DNA from: an uncultured Clostridia bacterium
Lineage (GTDB): Bacteria; Bacillota; Clostridia; Lachnospirales; CAG-274
Direction: 5' to 3'
NCBI GenBank assembly: GCA_947589405.1
Contig: CANQBT010000059.1
Location: forward strand, 1 to 12,302
DNA: 12,302 nucleotides
Shown here: positions 1 to 5,817 of the stretch, piece by piece
How positions within the stretch are numbered: position 1 is the first letter of the stretch
Layout of the letters: every line of letters starts with the position of its first letter
Notes under the pieces: model-generated
Database searches by the model: none
What the model was told of the DNA's origin: nothing
What the model saw: only the letters and a program-made list of their open reading frames with translations
Position numbers and translations under genes: made by a program

Positions 1-373
1 GCCTACAGATAAGGAAATGGAGGACCTCCTCTTTACATGGAAAATAGTTAAATATACTAAGTCAAACGGCATAGCCATCGGTAAGGACAAGCAGTCTGTA
101 GGCATAGGACCCGGTCAGGTAAACAGGATATGGGCTACCGAGCAGGCTATAGAGCATGGCACCAAGCAGCTTGGAGCCGATGTTGTAAAGGGCGCAGTAC
201 TTGCAAGTGACGCATTCTTCCCCTTTGACGACTGTGTTGAAGCTGCCGCTAAGGCAGGCATCACAGCTATAATACAGCCGGGCGGTTCAGTAAGGGATCA
301 GGACAGCATAGACGCCTGCAACAAGCATGGCATAGCTATGGTATTTACAGGCATGAGACATTTCAGACATTAA
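1..373 (+). CDS. purH: PurH, bifunctional AICAR transformylase/IMP cyclohydrolase, C-terminal fragment
   Basis: The frame is open from the first bases and ends at TAA 371-373, giving about 123 residues of the C-terminal end of PurH; the rest lies left of the window. PurH carries out the last two steps of IMP synthesis in the cytoplasm. The fragment belongs to the AICAR formyltransferase domain. Visible family motifs are PTDKEMEDLLF at the window edge, KYTKSNGIAIGK, GIGPGQVNRIWA, SDAFFPFDD, IQPGGSVRD and the terminal FTGMRHFRH. These match the conserved end of the family, so the C terminus is complete. The catalytic Lys-His pair and the cyclohydrolase domain are outside the window. The ATG at 17 is internal, because the homology continues upstream of it. 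A terminator follows directly. Identification is by recognition of family motifs. Confidence 0.95.
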   Translation, partial: PTDKEMEDLLFTWKIVKYTKSNGIAIGKDKQSVGIGPGQVNRIWATEQAIEHGTKQLGADVVKGAVLASDAFFPFDDCVEAAAKAGITAIIQPGGSVRDQDSIDACNKHGIAMVFTGMRHFRH

Positions 374-377
374 AAAT

Positions 378-418
378 ATGGACTTGGTGAGATCGGTCTA
401 CGGTATCACCAAGTCCAT
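378..418. terminator. Bidirectional terminator between purH and dus
   Basis: A perfect 13-base inverted repeat (378-390 with 406-418, ATGGACTTGGTGA and its complement) encloses a 15-base loop. It lies between two convergent genes, 4 bases after the purH stop and 3 bases from the dus stop. On the minus strand the stem is followed by ATTTTTAA, a good U tract. On the plus strand it is followed by the weaker TATTTATTT. It therefore probably ends transcription from both sides. Confidence 0.85.
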
Positions 419-421
419 TAT

Positions 422-1399
422 TTATTTCGAATCTTTGATTTTTTCTCTCATAGAGTTTATGACATTGCGCATATTTTCTCTGCCTGTTGTGGCATTTATC
501 CTTACACGCATTTCAGCGCTGTGGGGCAGTCCCTTGATATACCAGCCCATATGCTTGCGCATTTCTCTTATGCCAATGTTTTCACCTTTGTAGTCGGCAA
601 GCATATCCATATGCTTTTCAGCCATATCAAGTCTTTCCTCCCATGAAGGATCAGGCAGAAGCTCACCTGTTTCAATATAGTGTACAGTCCTTCTGAATAT
701 AAAAGGATTTCCCTGAGCGCCCCTTCCTATCATAAGAGCGTCGCAGCCTGTATATTCAAGCATTCTTTCGGCATCTTCGGGAGTAAATATATCTCCGTTG
801 CCTATTACAGGTATACTTACGCTTTCCTTTACGGCTTTTATAATATCCCAGTCGGCTTTGCCTGAATAGTACTGCTCTCTTGTCCTGCCGTGCAGAGTAA
901 TGGCAGCGGCGCCGTTTTTTTCGGCAATTCGAGCTATTTCCAAAGCATTTATATGCTCATCGTCAAAGCCCTTTCTGAACTTTACTGTGACAGGCTTTTG
1001 GGAAGCGGCTGCAACGGCATATATTATCCTTCCTGCCAGCTCGGGACGTAGTGTAAGGGCGGAGCCTTCGCCGTTTCGCACTATTTTGGGAGCAGGACAG
1101 CCCATGTTTATATCTATAATATCTATATCCTCATATTCGTTAAGACGTTTTGCCATTTCCGCCATTATATCAGGCTCGTGACCGAATATCTGAACTGCGC
1201 AGGGACGCTGTGAAGGCTCTGCCTCCAGAAGCTGTACTGTATTTTTGCTGTTGTAGTGCATACCCTTTGCGCTTACCATTTCCGAATATACAAGACCACA
1301 GCCCATTTCCTTGCACAGCGACCTGAATACCTTGTCCGTAATGCCTGCCATCGGTGCCAGAAAAACGTTGTTTGCCGTAGTGATATTACCTATTTTCAT
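422..1399 (-). CDS. dus: tRNA-dihydrouridine synthase (DusB-like)
   Basis: This is an FMN-dependent, NAD(P)H-using enzyme that reduces uridines in the D loop of tRNA. The TIM-barrel domain spans roughly residues 1-240 and the helical tRNA-binding domain the rest. Motifs seen are FLAPMAGITD near the N terminus (FMN site), INMGCPAPKIVRNGEGSAL with the catalytic Cys101, TVKFRKGF, TLHGRTREQYYSGKADW, VIGNGDIFTPEDA and DALMIGRGAQGNPF. The length of 325 aa is normal for the family. I chose ATG 1399 because AAAGGGTG lies 6 bases upstream. A GTG at 1408 in the same frame has its purine run touching the start codon and would add MNL. The start overlaps the upstream gene by 14 bases, so translation is probably coupled. 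It is the last gene of the birA operon. The DusB subgroup is inferred from the MGCPA/GSAL motif and is less certain than the family. Confidence 0.94.
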   Translation of the reverse strand: MKIGNITTANNVFLAPMAGITDKVFRSLCKEMGCGLVYSEMVSAKGMHYNSKNTVQLLEAEPSQRPCAVQIFGHEPDIMAEMAKRLNEYEDIDIIDINMGCPAPKIVRNGEGSALTLRPELAGRIIYAVAAASQKPVTVKFRKGFDDEHINALEIARIAEKNGAAAITLHGRTREQYYSGKADWDIIKAVKESVSIPVIGNGDIFTPEDAERMLEYTGCDALMIGRGAQGNPFIFRRTVHYIETGELLPDPSWEERLDMAEKHMDMLADYKGENIGIREMRKHMGWYIKGLPHSAEMRVRINATTGRENMRNVINSMREKIKDSK

Positions 1400-1724
1400 T
1401 AAATTCACCCTTTATAAAGGTCCTGTACCAGAGAGAAAGAGAATGGAAAAGCTCTTCATTTTCCTTCTCTACATAGCCGACCTCCATTTTAGCTCCTATT
1501 TCGTCATATAAAAAATCATCGGGCTGATTCATGACCTCTATATATATATCCGACGTTTCCTTGTAAAAGCCTATTATGGCTATACCTCTTGTCTTTTCTG
1601 CAAGACAGACGGTTATTACTCTAAGCTCTCTTTTTATTGTTTCGGGCAGTCCTTCAAATTTGTCGTTTAGCGCATAGCCCTGCTTGTAAAAGCTGGCAGA
1701 GCAGAGTATTTCTTTATTTTCCAT
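1386..1724 (-). CDS. Small conserved protein, DUF6145-like
   Basis: This 112-aa soluble protein has no signal peptide or membrane segment. It begins MENKEILCSASFYKQGY and contains the stretches FEGLPETIKREL, EKTRGIAIIGFY, PDDFLYDEIG and a C-terminal helix ending LWYRTFIKGEF. From memory this pattern resembles the DUF6145 family of Lachnospiraceae-type Clostridia, whose function is unknown. That family name should be checked by a profile search. The start is ATG 1724 with GGAGAAAG about 5 bases upstream. It lies 14 bases after birA and its 3' end overlaps the dus start, so it is the middle gene of a birA > this > dus operon. The context suggests a housekeeping role but does not reveal which one. 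I see no catalytic motif. Confidence 0.8.
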   Translation of the reverse strand: MENKEILCSASFYKQGYALNDKFEGLPETIKRELRVITVCLAEKTRGIAIIGFYKETSDIYIEVMNQPDDFLYDEIGAKMEVGYVEKENEELFHSLSLWYRTFIKGEFNENR

Positions 1725-1738
1725 AGCTTTCTCCTGCT

Positions 1739-2689
1739 TTAAATATATTTGTTGTTTTCAAGTCTGAGCGATACCTCTCCCGAAAGCACAGGCACAATGC
1801 TTGTGTCTGTTTCTATAAGAAGCTCTCCTCTGTCGTTTACGCCAAGAGCTTTTCCCTTTATGGCATTTTTACCTGTTGTGCGTACAATTTTGCCTTTGTT
1901 AAGGCAGTATTTGTTGTATTCATCTCTTAGCCCCGAAAAGCCTTTTTTACAAAATATATCGTAGTATCCCATAAGCTCATTTACAATTGTGTCTGCAAAT
2001 ACGCTTCTTTTATAGCTCTTACCTGTTTCTATATATATTGACGTGGCTTTGTTTTTAAGCTCGGCGTCAAAAGAGGAATTGTTTATATTTACGCCTATGC
2101 CTGTCACAACGTATTTGATACGGTCTATTTCTGCACTCATTTCGGTAAGTATACCGCAGAGCTTTTTGCCGTTTATTACAACATCGTTGGGCCATTTTAT
2201 GCCGACCTTCAGTCCCGTTATGCTTCTTATGGCTTTTGTAACAGCCATTCCTGCTATAAGTGTAAGCTGAGGTGCTTCGGAAGGAGATATTTCAGGCTTT
2301 AATACAATGCTCATGTAAAGCCCTGCCGAAGGCTCTGAACTCCATGCTCTGCCCAGTCTGCCCTTGCCCTTTGACTGATATTCACTTACTACAAGAAGCC
2401 CATCGGCGCAGCCTTTCTCAGCCTGTCTTTTACATTCGTTGTTGGTGGAATCCGTTTCCTTAAGATATATTGCATTGTCATATTTAAGCTCATGCTTATT
2501 GAGTATATCTTTGCTGTCGTCAAGACAATACCCCTTTTTGTTTACAGAGTTTATTTCATAACCCTCTTCCTTGAGCTTTGTTATGCTTTTCCATATAGCG
2601 GCACGGGAAACCCCCAGCATATCGCCAAGCTCTTCTCCCGATACATAGCCTTTTTTCTCTCTGAGTATATTCAGGATAGTATATCGCAT
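1739..2689 (-). CDS. birA: BirA, biotin-[acetyl-CoA-carboxylase] ligase with repressor domain
   Basis: This enzyme makes biotinyl-AMP from biotin and ATP and transfers biotin to a lysine of carboxyl carrier proteins. The N-terminal winged helix (residues 1-60, with YVSGEELGDMLGVSRAAIWK) indicates the bifunctional class that also represses biotin genes. In the catalytic domain the biotin/ATP loop is GKGRLGR at 108-114 (GRGRRGR in E. coli), followed by AGLYMSIVLKP, then KWPNDV from 165, with K176 in GKKLCGILTE the likely catalytic lysine. A C-terminal SH3-like domain follows. The length of 316 aa is typical. ATG 2689 is preferred because AAGGTG (2703-2698) lies 8 bases upstream. The in-frame GTG at 2698 is part of that ribosome site. 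It is the first gene of the leftward operon. No biotin synthesis gene and no clear BirA operator is visible in the window. Confidence 0.95.
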   Translation of the reverse strand: MRYTILNILREKKGYVSGEELGDMLGVSRAAIWKSITKLKEEGYEINSVNKKGYCLDDSKDILNKHELKYDNAIYLKETDSTNNECKRQAEKGCADGLLVVSEYQSKGKGRLGRAWSSEPSAGLYMSIVLKPEISPSEAPQLTLIAGMAVTKAIRSITGLKVGIKWPNDVVINGKKLCGILTEMSAEIDRIKYVVTGIGVNINNSSFDAELKNKATSIYIETGKSYKRSVFADTIVNELMGYYDIFCKKGFSGLRDEYNKYCLNKGKIVRTTGKNAIKGKALGVNDRGELLIETDTSIVPVLSGEVSLRLENNKYI

Positions 2690-2716
2690 ATTTATCACCT
2701 TATTTTATTTTACTCT

Positions 2717-2746
2717 ATTATAACAAAATTTGCAAATAAATTTAAA
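2717..2746 (-). promoter_or_regulatory. Likely sigma-A promoter of the birA operon
   Basis: Read on the minus strand, the -10 box is TATAAT (2722-2717, exact consensus). With an 18-base spacer the -35 box is TTTAAA (2746-2741, 4 of 6). The predicted transcript starts near 2710, about 20 bases before the birA ATG. The -35 is weak, so confidence rests on the -10 and on the position in a divergent gap. Confidence 0.55.
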
Positions 2747-2758
2747 ATATTGTATACT
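2730..2758 (+). promoter_or_regulatory. Sigma-A promoter of acpS-nnr
   Basis: TTGCAA (2730-2735), a 17-base spacer and TATACT (2753-2758) fit the sigma-A consensus well. They lie 22 bases before the acpS ATG, with AAAAGGAG between. The -35 overlaps a perfect 10-base palindrome, ATTTGCAAAT (2728-2737), which also sits between the boxes of the opposing birA promoter. Confidence 0.75.
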
Positions 2759-2780
2759 GAAATAAAAGGAGCGTGATATT

Positions 2781-3140
2781 ATGATAAAAGGGATAGGCAC
2801 AGACATAATAGAAATAGAAAGAATAGCCAGATCAGCTGAAAAGCAGAGCTTTCTGGACAGAATATTCACAAAGAGAGAGCAATGTCTTTTTCATGGCAGC
2901 AATTACAACACGCTGGCAGGAAATTTTGCTGCAAAGGAAGCGGTCGCTAAGGCGCTTGGCACAGGCTTTTCAATGTGTGCTCCCATAGAGATAGAAATAC
3001 TCAGGGCTGAAAAGGGGAAGCCCTATGTCATACTATATGGGAACGCAATGGAAATATACGACAGAATACAGGGCTGCAACATAGCTGTGTCCATATCCCA
3101 CAGCAAGGATAACGCAGTAGCATTTGCAGTTATTGAATAG
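2781..3140 (+). CDS. acpS: AcpS, holo-[acyl-carrier-protein] synthase
   Basis: This enzyme transfers the 4'-phosphopantetheine group of coenzyme A to a serine of apo-ACP, activating it for fatty acid synthesis; it normally works as a trimer. At 119 aa it has the usual length. Signature residues are GIGTDIIEIERI with Mg-binding D8, FTKREQ (29-34), FAAKEAVAKALGTG with E53 and K52, and SISHSKDNAVA near the C terminus. The start is ATG 2781 with AAAAGGAG about 7 bases upstream. Its stop is 10 bases before the nnr start and it has its own sigma-A promoter, so the two genes are very probably one transcript. The acpS-nnr pairing is common in Firmicutes. Confidence 0.97.
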   Translation: MIKGIGTDIIEIERIARSAEKQSFLDRIFTKREQCLFHGSNYNTLAGNFAAKEAVAKALGTGFSMCAPIEIEILRAEKGKPYVILYGNAMEIYDRIQGCNIAVSISHSKDNAVAFAVIE

Positions 3141-3150
3141 AGGTGGAAAT

Positions 3151-4617
3151 ATGTATATACTTACCACAGCTCAGATGAGAGAGGCAGAAAGGACCGCCAT
3201 AGAGGATAAGAACGTGCCTTCAATACTTCTTATGGAAAACGCCGCAAGAGGAGTGGTAGAGGAGGTACTTAAGCTCAATGTAAGCTCGGCTCTTATATTT
3301 GCGGGAAAAGGAAATAACGGCGGTGACGGTCTGGCTATAGCAAGACTCCTTATGGCAGAGGGCATAAGGGTAAAGATCGTATTCATAGGTCAAAGGGAAA
3401 GAGCGTCCGCCGACTGTCTTAAAAATCTTGAGATATTGGAAGGCTATAATGGTGACATAACATATAACGATATAAATGTACCTATAAGGCACTATGATAT
3501 AGTGATTGACGCTCTTGTAGGCACAGGACTTAAGAGCAGGCTTTCGGAGGAATACGCAGCAATAGTTGATAATATAAATGAAAAAGCCAAGCTTGTGCTT
3601 TCGGTAGACTGTCCTACAGGCGCAAACTGCGATACGGGAGAGGACTATGGGACAGCTGTAAACGCTGATATTACAGTTACATTCCATATGGCAAAGAGAG
3701 GACTTCTCCTCTATCCTGCTGCCGACCGCTGCGGAAGGCTTGTCGTAAAGCATATAGGCATACCCTATGATACGGAGTATAACAGCTTTACACTTGATAA
3801 TTCTGCGGCAAAAAAGCTTCTGCCTTTGAGAAAGGCAGATTCCAACAAGGGAAATTACGGCAGGGCACTTTTTGTATCGGGCTGTGATTTAATGACGGGA
3901 GCTGCCGTAATAAACTGTATGGCAGCCTACAGATCCGGCGCAGGGCTTGTAAATATATGCTCAACCGAGCATGTTATAAATGTAGTGCAGAATATACTTC
4001 CCGAAGCTGTTACATCAAGAATTGAAAATATGGACTGTAATTACGGAAATGTTACAGCTATAGGCTCCGGCATAGGTATATCCAAAAAAAGCAGAGAGCT
4101 TGTAAAATATACGGTAGAAAATACTGATCATGCAATAGTTGCCGATGCGGACGCTCTCAATATCATGGCTGAGGATAAGAGCCTTATTGCATTCAAGGGC
4201 GTTATAACTCCTCATGTAAAGGAAATGAGCAGACTGACAGGTCTGAGCACAGAGCATATAAAAAGCCATATGACAGAAACGGCTCTGGAGTTTGCGTCAG
4301 AATACAATGTTGTGGTACTTCTGAAGGATTCCCACAGCGTTATTGCCTCCCCCAACGGCAGTATATGCATAAACACCACAGGCACACCTGCCATGAGCAA
4401 GGGAGGTAGCGGCGACTGTCTTACAGGACTTGTTGCAGGTCTTATAGCTCAGGGCGCAGATATATTTGATGCTGCTTGTCTGGGAGCCTATATAAACGGT
4501 CTGGCAGGTGAAAAAGCTGCCGAAGAAAAGGGCGAGTATGGCATACTTGCATCTGATATTGCAGATAATATTCCTCGTGTTATGGATATGCTGAAACAAG
4601 CCCACCTTGAAAACTGA
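3151..4617 (+). CDS. nnr: Bifunctional NAD(P)HX epimerase / ADP-dependent NAD(P)HX dehydratase
   Basis: This metabolite-repair enzyme rescues hydrated NADH and NADPH. The N-terminal YjeF_N domain (about 1-210) interconverts the R and S hydrates, and the C-terminal YjeF_C domain (about 225-488) dehydrates the S form using ADP. In the first domain the loop AGKGNNGGDGLAIARLL starts at residue 51, followed by DALVGTGL and VDCPTGANCDTG. In the second, GNYGRALFVSGC and RSGAGLVNI lead to VITPHVKEMSRLTG and then KGGSGDCLTG, with likely catalytic base D422. The length of 488 aa is right for a fused epimerase/dehydratase. ATG 3151 is chosen because GAGGTGG (3140-3146) lies 4 bases upstream. The frame is open further left but only inside the end of acpS. 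No hairpin terminator is evident after the stop. Confidence 0.95.
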   Translation: MYILTTAQMREAERTAIEDKNVPSILLMENAARGVVEEVLKLNVSSALIFAGKGNNGGDGLAIARLLMAEGIRVKIVFIGQRERASADCLKNLEILEGYNGDITYNDINVPIRHYDIVIDALVGTGLKSRLSEEYAAIVDNINEKAKLVLSVDCPTGANCDTGEDYGTAVNADITVTFHMAKRGLLLYPAADRCGRLVVKHIGIPYDTEYNSFTLDNSAAKKLLPLRKADSNKGNYGRALFVSGCDLMTGAAVINCMAAYRSGAGLVNICSTEHVINVVQNILPEAVTSRIENMDCNYGNVTAIGSGIGISKKSRELVKYTVENTDHAIVADADALNIMAEDKSLIAFKGVITPHVKEMSRLTGLSTEHIKSHMTETALEFASEYNVVVLLKDSHSVIASPNGSICINTTGTPAMSKGGSGDCLTGLVAGLIAQGADIFDAACLGAYINGLAGEKAAEEKGEYGILASDIADNIPRVMDMLKQAHLEN

Positions 4618-4638
4618 ATACTGACCTTTCGCTTTTCC

Positions 4639-4667
4639 TTGATATTAATACTCTTTTGCATTATAAT
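4639..4667 (+). promoter_or_regulatory. Near-consensus sigma-A promoter of the antitoxin gene
   Basis: TTGATA (4639-4644), a 17-base spacer and TATAAT (4662-4667) form one of the strongest promoter matches in the window. The predicted transcript starts near 4674, almost at the ribosome site GAGGTGA (4674-4680), so the untranslated leader is very short. Confidence 0.8.
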
Positions 4668-4685
4668 AGTATTGAGGTGATGAAT

Positions 4686-4907
4686 ATGTCAAATAAAGAA
4701 CAGATAATAAAACTGTTAGATAATGTTCCCGATTACAAAATGGGATATGTTCTTGCATATGTTCAGGGTTTAACTGCCGATGAAGAAGCAGATGATATAT
4801 TTTGCAATAAAATGGTAGAAGATTATTATAGCGATACCTCTCCCGACAAAGACGATACGGTTTCTATTGAGGATTTTGCTAAAGAATTGGGAGTGGATCT
4901 GGCATGA
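4686..4907 (+). CDS. Antitoxin-like small acidic protein of a RelE-type module
   Basis: This is a 73-aa acidic protein starting MSNKEQIIKLLDNVPDYKMG and ending SIEDFAKELGVDLA. Two helices are followed by an acidic linker (YYSDTSPDKDD) and a short C-terminal helix. That architecture is typical of small antitoxins that wrap a RelE/ParE toxin in Clostridia. No sequence-specific DNA-binding fold is obvious. ATG 4686 has AGGTG six bases upstream. Earlier in-frame ATGs at 4656 and 4680 lie upstream of or within the ribosome site. Its TGA overlaps the ATG of the toxin remnant (ATGA), the usual coupling of antitoxin to toxin. Because the toxin is broken, this is an orphan antitoxin with an intact promoter. 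The role is inferred mainly from the pairing; the exact family is not recognised. Confidence 0.7.
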   Translation: MSNKEQIIKLLDNVPDYKMGYVLAYVQGLTADEEADDIFCNKMVEDYYSDTSPDKDDTVSIEDFAKELGVDLA

Positions 4908-4988
4908 AATATGCTATAGTTATTCAAAAGAAAGCTCAGAAGTTCATACGCAAGCAGTCGCAGAGGGGAAATATATAATCAATATTAA
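4904..4988 (+). pseudogene. RelE/ParE-family toxin, internally deleted remnant
   Basis: The reading frame from ATG 4904 gives MKYAIVIQKKAQKFIRKQ, a typical RelE-type N terminus (first strand and first helix). It then shifts out of frame and stops at TAA 4976-4978 after 24 residues. In a second frame, 4962-4988 encodes RGEIYNQY and a stop, which looks like the conserved C-terminal strand of RelE toxins (RGxxY followed by a short tail). Full-length members are about 85-95 aa. The simplest reading is that about 60-70 middle codons, including the catalytic surface, were deleted and the two ends joined out of frame around 4954-4962. GCAG occurs at 4954-4957 and again at 4960-4963, near the presumed junction. 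No active toxin can be made. The family call rests on short ends and on the antitoxin context. Confidence 0.65.
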
Positions 4989-5000
4989 GCTGAAACAAAC

Positions 5001-5029
5001 TTGTAACATAAATGGTATTGAAATGTAAT
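5001..5029 (+). promoter_or_regulatory. Possible promoter for the CmpB-like gene
   Basis: TTGTAA (5001-5006), a 17-base spacer and TGTAAT (5024-5029) match 4 and 5 of 6 consensus bases. A transcript from here would start near 5036 and carry about 55 untranslated bases before ATG 5091. The match is modest in AT-rich DNA. Confidence 0.35.
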
Positions 5030-5044
5030 ATACGGAGGAGTAAA

Positions 5045-5065
5045 ATGATATTTGTAATAATATGA
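5045..5065 (+). other. Six-codon open frame (MIFVII) with strong ribosome site
   Basis: GGAGGAG (5034-5040), the best Shine-Dalgarno match in the window, sits 4 bases before ATG 5045. The frame encodes MIFVII and stops at TGA 5063-5065, 25 bases before the CmpB-like start. It could be a leader peptide, the start of a decayed gene, or chance. No homology can be judged at this size. Confidence 0.3.
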
Positions 5066-5090
5066 ATATACTGCAATAGGGGTGGAAATT

Positions 5091-5678
5091 ATGTCGTTTT
5101 TCTATAAAACATTTGGTATGGATATATATTTCTTTTTGAATTGCTTTTTCATATACAGCTTTTTTGGTTGGATGTTTGAATGTGCAGTTATGAGCTATGA
5201 GGAAAAAAAGCCTGTAAACAGAGGCTTTATAAGAGGCCCCCTCTGCACAATATATGGCGCAGGAGCATTAGGCGTATATTTTCTTCTTCAGCCCATAGCT
5301 GAGCATAAAATACTTTTGTTCTTCGCAGGAGCTGTGCTTGCTACTATATTTGAAATGTTTGTAGCATGGCTTATGACTAAGCTTTTTGGATATTTCTGGT
5401 GGGATTATAACAATAAACCCTTTAACTATAAAGGCGTTATTTGTCTTGAAAGTACAATATGCTGGGGCGTTATGACTACTCTGACATTTGTATTTTTCCA
5501 GCCCTTTGTTGAAAGCCTTGTGAATATATACTATGCCCACTATGGCAAGGTAGTTGCGTTGGCAGTACTTGTTCTTTACTGTGTGGATTTTTCCACCAGC
5601 TTTTATAAAGCCTATGGCGAAAGAGGTAAGCTTGCAGATGAGGAACAGCTTATAGAAACAAAAGAACAGTATCAGTAG
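5091..5678 (+). CDS. CmpB-type integral membrane protein (putative ABC transporter type IV permease family)
   Basis: This 195-aa polytopic protein has about five hydrophobic segments (roughly 12-32, 50-70, 72-97, 117-140 and 155-172) and no cleavable signal. It carries the hallmark pattern of the CmpB family (Pfam ABC_trans_CmpB): FFGWMFEC, VNRGFIRGPLCTIYG, a third helix containing TIFEMFVAWL, then FGYFWWDYNNKPFNYKG followed by VICLESTICWG. The family is annotated as a putative ABC transporter component, but its substrate and mechanism are unknown and no ATPase lies nearby, so the transporter label should be treated with caution. ATG 5091 follows AGGGGTGG (5077-5084) by 6 bases; an in-frame GTG at 5082 lies within that site. 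It is the last rightward gene before a bidirectional terminator. Its promoter may be at 5001-5029, otherwise it is read through from the antitoxin promoter. Confidence 0.85.
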   Translation: MSFFYKTFGMDIYFFLNCFFIYSFFGWMFECAVMSYEEKKPVNRGFIRGPLCTIYGAGALGVYFLLQPIAEHKILLFFAGAVLATIFEMFVAWLMTKLFGYFWWDYNNKPFNYKGVICLESTICWGVMTTLTFVFFQPFVESLVNIYYAHYGKVVALAVLVLYCVDFSTSFYKAYGERGKLADEEQLIETKEQYQ

Positions 5679-5742
5679 TTGTTATTTCATATAATATTCT
5701 TATGTGCAGTAATGAAATGACATCTGTAATGTAATAAAAAAT

Positions 5743-5771
5743 GGAGTACCGTATTTTTAATGCGGTACTCC
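5743..5771. terminator. Bidirectional terminator between CmpB-like and nitroreductase genes
   Basis: GGAGTACCG (5743-5751) pairs with CGGTACTCC (5763-5771). A G-T and an A-T pair extend the stem to 11, with a 7-base loop. It lies between convergent genes. On the minus strand it is followed by ATTTTTTATT, a strong U tract for the nitroreductase transcript. On the plus strand it is followed by TTATTTATAT. Confidence 0.88.
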
Positions 5772-5817
5772 TTATTTATATGCAGTCAATGATATTTGTA
5801 CTGAGCTTACCTATCGG

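Noticed and set aside
2699..2780. BirA operator in the divergent gap
   Set aside because: The typical long inverted repeat with TTGTTAAC/TTGTAAAC-type half-sites about 15 bases apart is not present; only loose TATAACAA and TTGTATA halves are seen.
3220..3753. 177-codon minus-strand frame inside nnr
   Set aside because: It is antisense to conserved YjeF_N motifs and rich in Cys and Tyr, as expected of a reversed frame; no ribosome site.
4979..5090. A mobile element or further gene between the toxin remnant and the CmpB-like gene
   Set aside because: No terminal repeats, transposase fragment or reading frame longer than a few codons with homology is visible in this 112-base gap.
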